Positions 46,220 to 51,950 of a stretch of DNA of 51,950 nucleotides are shown in pieces. The stretch is from assembly GCA_028278665.1 (NCBI GenBank), contig JAQAJI010000001.1, positions 1-51,950 of the forward strand, in the 5' to 3' direction. The position numbers and the translations under genes are program-made. The stretch's first letter is position 1, and each line of letters opens with the position of its first letter. The stretch is from Candidatus Rariloculus versatilis. GTDB taxonomy: Bacteria; Pseudomonadota; Gammaproteobacteria; Steroidobacterales; Rariloculaceae. The notes below the pieces were generated by a model. The model was not told the origin of the DNA. It worked only from the letters and a program-made list of their open reading frames with translations, and did no database searches.

Positions 46220-48082
46220 ATGAAGTTGCGCCACTACATTGTATTGGCAATCGCGACAGCAGCAGTCGCAGGCTGCACGATGTCAACCGTGCCGTTGCCG
46301 CCGGACGCCACGCAGCTTGAGGTCCGCGCGCAATCGGAAGCCGCCGCGGGCAACCTGCGCGCCGCCGCAGATATCTATCGAGATCTCGCCGAGCAGAGCG
46401 TATTGGCGCGCCGTGCGGGCTACCTCATTGACGGCGCAATCCTGCTCATCGGGCTTGGCGACACGTCCGCGGCGCGGCAGTGGCTTGGCGAGGCAGGCAT
46501 GTCAGCGAATCCGGAACAGCAGAAGATCGTCGCGGGCCTGCTTGCCCGGATTGACCTCGACGACGGCGATCCCGACGCGGCGCTTGCGTTGCTTGCCACG
46601 ATCGTCCCCCCGATTCCGGACGAATGGCATGCCGAGTTTGCCGCGACTCGCGGCCAGGCCCTGATGCGCGTCGGCCGCCATGTTGAGGGCGTGGTCGAGT
46701 TCGTCGCTCGCGAGAGGCTGCTCGACGACGCCGCCGAGATAATGGCCAACCAGCGGCTTATCTGGGAGGAACTCCACGCCGCAGCGCCACAGGGTGCGCT
46801 CGAGCAAGGCGACGATCCTGTCGTCGCGGGCTGGCTCGCCCTCGCACCGCTCGCGGATGTCGCGGAGGATCCCGGGGAGTTTCGGCGCGCATTGCTCGAG
46901 TGGCGCGGCGTTTACGTCGATCACCCTGCTGCGGGCGGTCTTCTCGCGGAACTGCTCAGCGAACAGCGCAGCGTATTGCGGTATCCGCGCCAGATCGCAC
47001 TGTTGCTGCCGCTGAGTTCGCCGCAGCGCCCGGCCGCCGTGGCGATTCGCGACGGCTTTCTCGCAGCGCACCTGGCGGCCCCCGTCGACACCGCCGTCCG
47101 TGTGTACGATACGACGGCGCTCGGTGCGGCGGGCGCATATCTCAGCGCCCAACTCGACGGAGCGGATTTCATCGTCGGCCCGTTGCTGCGGCCGAACGTC
47201 GAGCGGGTCATCGGCCAGGCGGGATTCATCCCGACCCTGGCGTTGAACTTCGCAGAGAGCGAGGCGCCGTTCCTGCAGAGCTTCTACCAGTTCGCGTTGG
47301 CGCCCGAGGACGAAGCGCACGCTGTCGCCGAGCAGGCCATCGCCGCGGGAGCGAGAACCGCGGTCGCCATCGTTCGCAGCGACGACTGGGGTTATGACCT
47401 GCTCGACAGCTTCAGGTCCCGGTTCGAAGCCCTGGGCGGGCGCCTACTGGACTTCAGGGGCTACGATCCCGACCGGCAGGATTTCTCTGAGCCCGTCGAA
47501 TCGCTGCTCAACATTTCACTTAGCAACCAAAGGCGCAGTTCGCTCGCCGCGAACCTGGGTCTTGCGGTCGAGTTCGAACCCAGGCGCCGGCAGGACATCG
47601 ACATGATCTTCATTGCCGCCGATACGCCCCAGGCGGGGCGGCTGCTTGCGCCGCAGCTACGCTTCCACAATGCCGGCGACATCCCTGCGTATGCGACCTC
47701 GGCCATTCACGAGCCCGCTGACGGCTCGCGCGATTTCGACCTGAACGGCATCGTGTTTCCCGATGCACCGATGCTCGTCGCGCCGGACGACACGGCGACC
47801 TTCCTGCGCCAGGCACTCGAAACTCTCTGGCCGCAACGCGCGAGCAGATGGGTTCGCTTCTACGCGATGGGCTTCGACGCGTATCAGCTGATGAGCTCCC
47901 TGTATGTCCCGGGCACGCCCGGCTGGCCGTTGCTCGGCATTTCGGGGGAACTGAACCCGGACGGACAGGGCAAGATTCGCCGCACGCTGCCCCTCGCCCA
48001 GTTTCGCGACGGCCGTCCCGTTCCACTGCCGAGGCCACCCACCGAAATCGAGCCGACGAGAGCGTTCATCGGGTCACGATGA
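46220..48082 (+). CDS. lpoA: Penicillin-binding protein activator LpoA, lipoprotein
   Basis: 620 residues. A lipoprotein signal with lipobox AVAGC (Cys19) places it in the outer membrane. The N-terminal helical TPR-like half (about 30-250) is followed by a periplasmic-binding-protein fold starting ALLLPLSSPQRPAAVAIRDG with DFIVGPLLRPNV and RFYAMGFDAYQL. LpoA stimulates PBP1A from outside. The order rsmI-lpoA-yraN-diaA supports the call. It overlaps yraN by ATGA. Confidence 0.92.
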   Translation: MKLRHYIVLAIATAAVAGCTMSTVPLPPDATQLEVRAQSEAAAGNLRAAADIYRDLAEQSVLARRAGYLIDGAILLIGLGDTSAARQWLGEAGMSANPEQQKIVAGLLARIDLDDGDPDAALALLATIVPPIPDEWHAEFAATRGQALMRVGRHVEGVVEFVARERLLDDAAEIMANQRLIWEELHAAAPQGALEQGDDPVVAGWLALAPLADVAEDPGEFRRALLEWRGVYVDHPAAGGLLAELLSEQRSVLRYPRQIALLLPLSSPQRPAAVAIRDGFLAAHLAAPVDTAVRVYDTTALGAAGAYLSAQLDGADFIVGPLLRPNVERVIGQAGFIPTLALNFAESEAPFLQSFYQFALAPEDEAHAVAEQAIAAGARTAVAIVRSDDWGYDLLDSFRSRFEALGGRLLDFRGYDPDRQDFSEPVESLLNISLSNQRRSSLAANLGLAVEFEPRRRQDIDMIFIAADTPQAGRLLAPQLRFHNAGDIPAYATSAIHEPADGSRDFDLNGIVFPDAPMLVAPDDTATFLRQALETLWPQRASRWVRFYAMGFDAYQLMSSLYVPGTPGWPLLGISGELNPDGQGKIRRTLPLAQFRDGRPVPLPRPPTEIEPTRAFIGSR

Positions 48083-48447
48083 GCGAGCGCAGCGAGCGCG
48101 GTGCGCATTGGGAGACCTTTGCTTCGAACCACCTCAGAGCGCAGGGGCTCAAGGTCATCGCGCGCGGCTACCGCTGCCGCCTCGGTGAACTGGACATCGT
48201 GTGCCACCATGGCGAAACGCTCGTCGTCGTCGAGGTCAGGGCGCGCTCGACGGGCGCGTATGCCACGGCGCTCGACAGCATCAGCCACGGCAAGCGACAG
48301 CGCATCGTCAACGCCGCACGCCATTTCCTCATGCGCCATCCGCAATGGTTTCACCGCCCGCTGCGCTTCGACATCGTTGCGATCGATGCCGTCGACACCG
48401 AAGAGCCCAGGCTGACCTGGGTCAGAAACGCGTTCGACAGCGATTGA
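48079..48447 (+). CDS. yraN: UPF0102 (YraN) family nuclease-fold protein
   Basis: 122 residues. ERGAHWETFASNHLRAQGLK, RCRLGELDIVCHHGETLVVV and EVRARS (the E..D..EVR pattern of a restriction-endonuclease-like fold) followed by KRQRIVNAARHFL are characteristic. Function is not firmly known. It is coupled to lpoA by a four-base overlap. Confidence 0.94.
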   Translation: MSERSERGAHWETFASNHLRAQGLKVIARGYRCRLGELDIVCHHGETLVVVEVRARSTGAYATALDSISHGKRQRIVNAARHFLMRHPQWFHRPLRFDIVAIDAVDTEEPRLTWVRNAFDSD

Positions 48448-48468
48448 ATACGAGGGGGTGGGAAAGTG

Positions 48469-48600
48469 TACTGCCGGTCGCGGTCTTCGTTGCAGGGAGT
48501 TGCGCTATGCGTAGTTTTCGTTGCGGGGAGCCGCACTACCGGTCGCAGTCTTCGTTGCGGGGAGCCGCATCATGGTCAGTCTAGGTTGCGGGCAGCTGCA
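48469..48600. repeat. Degenerate tandem repeat, four units of 31-36 bases
   Basis: Units begin at 48469, 48505, 48536 and 48570. Each contains a version of TTCGTTGCGGGGAGCCGCA (once GTTGCAGGGAGTTGC, once GTTGCGGGCAGCTGC), preceded by a version of CTACCGGTCGCAGTC. Units two and three are identical over their last 19 bases. Confidence 0.75.
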
Positions 48601-48688
48601 CTACCGGCCGCTCGAAACACGCCGTGAATACATCCATGTAGGCTCCACGCGCGCGTCCATGCGCGCGAGGGTTTCAAGCGGCCGGTAG
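48601..48688. repeat. 88-base inverted-repeat element with two inner hairpins
   Basis: Outer arms CTACCGGCCGCTCGAAAC (48601-48618) and GTTTCAAGCGGCCGGTAG (48671-48688) pair with one mismatch. Inside are TACAT-CC-ATGTA and CGCGCGC-GTCCAT-GCGCGCG. From memory, the inner GTGAATACATCCATGTAGGC is a dispersed intergenic sequence in marine Gammaproteobacteria. Confidence 0.75.
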
Positions 48689-48877
48689 TACAGCTCCCCT
48701 TGTGCTTGCGGCAGACCGGAGGTGCGCACATGTATCACCCGTTCGAACGGCGGCGGCGCGGGGCGAGCCGGGGATCGCGCAAAACGATGCGACGCCGATT
48801 CGAGCCGCGTCAGGGCGGCTCGGCGAGATTGAGGTCGAACGGGTAGTTCGCGCGACCACACCCTTGCATGCGAGTAG

Positions 48878-49868
<991 letters not shown>

Positions 49869-49958
49869 CGACCCCACACCCTGGCAGTCCGCGGCAGAGG
49901 TCCCGCGTCGTACCGGGACCGGAAAGGCATCCGGTCGGCAAGCGCGGGTTCCGGGACG

Positions 49959-50588
49959 CTACTGACGCATTTCCAGCTCATGCTCGGTGAGGCTCGCCTG
50001 GAACGATCCTCGGGAAAACACTTCGTCCATGTAGCGCTGGATCGGCCGCGCCCGGTTCGGCAACGCGATACCGAACAGCGGCAGGCGCCAGAGTATGGGC
50101 GCGATCGTGCAGTCCACGAGGGAGAATTCATCGCTGAGAAAGAAGCGTTTGGCCAGGAATATGTCGGCGCTCGACAGGATGCTTTCTTCAAGCGCCTTGC
50201 CCTGCGCGGCCGCGGGCTTTCGATCACCGGCCCCGGCAATAGCCGCCACACGCTTGTACCAGTCCCTCTCGATCCGAAACAGCGCCAGGCGAAAGTGTGC
50301 GCGAGTGACGGGGTCGACGGGCATGAGCGGCGGATGGGGGAACCGCTCATCAAGGTATTCCATGATGACGCGGGAGTCGTAGAGCACGAGATCCCGGTCG
50401 ACGAGGGTCGGCACGCTGTTGTAGGGATTGAGATCCAGCAAGTCCTCGGGCAGATTGCCGTCCTCGACGTCCGCGATGTCGATGCTGATGTTCTTCTCGG
50501 CGAGCACGAGACGGGTGCGATGGCTCCACGCGTCGGTCGGGCTGGAGAACAACGTCATGACCGAGCGACGGTTGGAAATTACCGCCAT
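49959..50588 (-). CDS. sspA: Stringent starvation protein A
   Basis: 209 residues with a glutathione-transferase fold: thioredoxin-like half with MTLFSSPTDAWSHRTRLVLA, DLNPYNSVPTLVDRDLVLYD and SRVIMEYLDERFPHPPLMP, then a helical half with LVDCTIAPILWRLPLFGI. It binds RNA polymerase and alters transcription in stationary phase. AAGGGGA lies nine bases before the ATG. It precedes sspB and follows petC by 42 bases, likely one operon. Confidence 0.96.
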   Translation of the reverse strand: MAVISNRRSVMTLFSSPTDAWSHRTRLVLAEKNISIDIADVEDGNLPEDLLDLNPYNSVPTLVDRDLVLYDSRVIMEYLDERFPHPPLMPVDPVTRAHFRLALFRIERDWYKRVAAIAGAGDRKPAAAQGKALEESILSSADIFLAKRFFLSDEFSLVDCTIAPILWRLPLFGIALPNRARPIQRYMDEVFSRGSFQASLTEHELEMRQ

Positions 50589-50630
50589 ACAAGTGTCCCC
50601 TTAATTTAACTGGAGCGGAATGAACAACGA

Positions 50631-51422
50631 CTATGTTACGTCCTTCCAGATTTCTCTCTTAAGCAGCCAGGCAATTACGAGGAATACCAGCAAGATGCCG
50701 ATTACGCGAATTCCCAATGCTTCCCGGGCGAGTTGCGTCGGGTCGCCGATATAATCGAGAAAATTGACGATATCCCGAACGACCTGGTCATACTGTTGTG
50801 GAGTGAGTTGACCTGCGCTGACCTGCTCGAAACGACGAAATACCTCCTCGCCGTCGTGCGCCTCGTCGGCCTCGAAAACTGCCCGGTTGATTCCCTGCAA
50901 TTCCCACAGCACGTGGGGCATGGCGGTATTCGGAAGCACGACGTTGTCGACGCCGGTCAGGCTTGAAGGCGCCTGGTAGAAACTGCGCAGGTAAGTATAG
51001 ACGTAGTCGGTGCCGCGGCTGCGGGCGATCAGCGAAAGATCCGGCGGAGCGATGCCGAACCAGCGCACGGCATCTTCAGGACGCATCGAATTGGTCATCG
51101 TGTCGAACGGCTGCTCACCGGTGAACATGAGGTTTTGCACGACCAGGTCTTCGGTAAGCTGCAAATCTTCGGCCAGGCGGTTGTAGCGCACGTACTGGGC
51201 CGAGTGGCAGCCAAGACAGTAGTTGACGTAGTACCTCGCACCGCGTTGCAGCGATGCCGTGTCGGCGACATCGTTACCCGCAGGATCGAGTTCTGCCTCT
51301 TCCTGAGCCGATGCGACTCCGGCAAGCATTGAAACGGCCAGGACCGTCAGGAATCCGGCCGCGCGCGGCGACCGGCCGCTTGCTGCGGCGCGGGATGCTC
51401 GCCACCGGGCACCGCCGCTCAC
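50631..51422 (-). CDS. petC: Cytochrome c1 of the bc1 complex
   Basis: 263 residues. A signal peptide with a long basic start and core GFLTVLAVSMLAGVASAQ exports it; heme c attaches at CLGCH (Cys69, Cys72, His73). NTAMPHVLW probably carries the axial Met. The C-terminal anchor VIGILLVFLVIAWLLKREIW holds it in the inner membrane. The GTG at 51422 overlaps the cytochrome b stop as GTGA. It passes electrons from the Rieske protein to soluble cytochromes. Confidence 0.94.
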   Translation of the reverse strand: MSGGARWRASRAAASGRSPRAAGFLTVLAVSMLAGVASAQEEAELDPAGNDVADTASLQRGARYYVNYCLGCHSAQYVRYNRLAEDLQLTEDLVVQNLMFTGEQPFDTMTNSMRPEDAVRWFGIAPPDLSLIARSRGTDYVYTYLRSFYQAPSSLTGVDNVVLPNTAMPHVLWELQGINRAVFEADEAHDGEEVFRRFEQVSAGQLTPQQYDQVVRDIVNFLDYIGDPTQLAREALGIRVIGILLVFLVIAWLLKREIWKDVT

Positions 51423-51950
51423 TTCGTCACCCTGATCGGCACCGGTTTCGTCTTCTCGTAACTCGTGTAGAACGGCATCAGGATGAAGAAGCCGAAGTAG
51501 AGCACGGAGAAGATTCTCGAGAACATCGTATAGAGCCCCGTCGCCGGCTGCAGGCCGAGATAGCCGAGCGCCAGAAAGCTCACGGCGAAAGTGCCGAGCG
51601 CAGTCTTGTAGATCCAGCTTCGGTAGCGAACCGACTTCACGCGGCAGCGGTCGAGCCACGGCATGAATATCGGCAAGAGCACGGCGGCGCCCATGAGGAC
51701 GACACCGAAGAGCTTGTCGGGCACCGCACGCAGGATCGCGTAGAAAGGCGTGAAGTACCACACGGGAGCGATGTGCTCGGGCGTCTGCAACGGGTTTGCC
51801 GGTTCGAAGTTGGCATGCTCGAGAAAATAGCCGCCCATGTCCGGCGCAAAGAACACGACCGCCGAAAAGATGATGAAGAATACGATGATGATCACGAGGT
51901 CCTTGCTCGTGTGATAGGGATGGAACGCGACGCCGTCGACCGGCTTCCCG
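51419..51950 (-). CDS. petB: Cytochrome b of the bc1 complex (5' part beyond window)
   Basis: The last 176 residues are visible; the frame is open to the right edge. FHPYHTSKDLV is the conserved segment before a membrane helix, and HIAPVWYFTPFYAILRAVPDKL is the quinol-oxidation (Qo) site region. Three further membrane helices follow, with the C-terminus ending KTKPVPIRVTK. The PEWY motif reads PVWY here. It would be followed upstream by the Rieske gene in the usual petABC order. Confidence 0.95.
   Translation of the reverse strand, partial: GKPVDGVAFHPYHTSKDLVIIIVFFIIFSAVVFFAPDMGGYFLEHANFEPANPLQTPEHIAPVWYFTPFYAILRAVPDKLFGVVLMGAAVLLPIFMPWLDRCRVKSVRYRSWIYKTALGTFAVSFLALGYLGLQPATGLYTMFSRIFSVLYFGFFILMPFYTSYEKTKPVPIRVTK

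Noticed and set aside
48469-48600. Possible CRISPR array
   Set aside because: Units are adjacent and degenerate, with no unique spacers and no cas genes.
51419-51422. Possible fusion or frameshift between cytochrome b and cytochrome c1
   Set aside because: The junction is a normal GTGA overlap and the c1 signal peptide is intact, so the genes are separate.

Overview
The window is about 52 kb of high-GC chromosomal DNA from a non-enteric gammaproteobacterium. Two blocks support this. One is a full division and cell wall (dcw) cluster running from mraZ to ftsZ and then lpxC. The other is the order rnpB - rsmI / lpoA - yraN - diaA / sspB - sspA - petC - petB, which I remember from Pseudomonas-type genomes. 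The species cannot be named from the sequence. I see no phage, transposase, plasmid or CRISPR signal.

Layout. Positions 1-10.4 kb hold scattered single genes: the start of an exported protein, an acyl-CoA dehydrogenase, tRNA-Arg(TCG), a metallo-beta-lactamase-fold hydrolase, a disrupted exported quinone-oxidoreductase-like gene, a ferritin-like di-iron protein, an HpaB-family flavin monooxygenase, DUF945 and DUF6491-like exported proteins, and an aminoglycoside/N-acetylhexosamine-type kinase. Two copies of an intergenic palindromic repeat lie here, and a third half-copy is at 27.0 kb. In two genes this motif supplies the stop codon.

Positions 10.5-26.6 kb are a tetrapyrrole block: hemA-hemC-hemD-hemB-hemL, a histidine kinase/response regulator pair, hemE, a chlorite-dismutase-family protein (HemQ/ChdC-like), a ferrochelatase of the actinobacterial/planctomycete-looking type with a C-terminal cysteine cluster, and a flavin amine oxidase. 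After these come cysH, cysB and cysG (sulfate reduction and siroheme). The enzymes would take glutamyl-tRNA to uroporphyrinogen III, then split to siroheme (CysG) or to heme. The heme branch looks like the coproporphyrin-dependent route of Gram-positive bacteria, not the protoporphyrin route normal for Gammaproteobacteria. This is the most interesting part of the window.

Positions 26.7-44.8 kb hold dciA (forward) and, reverse, the dcw operon mraZ-rsmH-ftsL-ftsI-murE-murF-mraY-murD-ftsW-murG-murC-murB-ftsQ-ftsA-ftsZ-lpxC. Nearly every junction overlaps by 1-8 bases. ddlB is absent between murB and ftsQ. Upstream of mraZ lie a clear sigma70-type promoter and a 10-bp-periodic TGGG array that fits autoregulation by MraZ.

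Positions 44.9-51.95 kb hold RNase P RNA, rsmI, lpoA, yraN, an intergenic repeat cluster, diaA, sspB, sspA, cytochrome c1 and the 3' part of cytochrome b, which runs off the right edge. All functions are read from motifs and remembered family features; no database search was possible.
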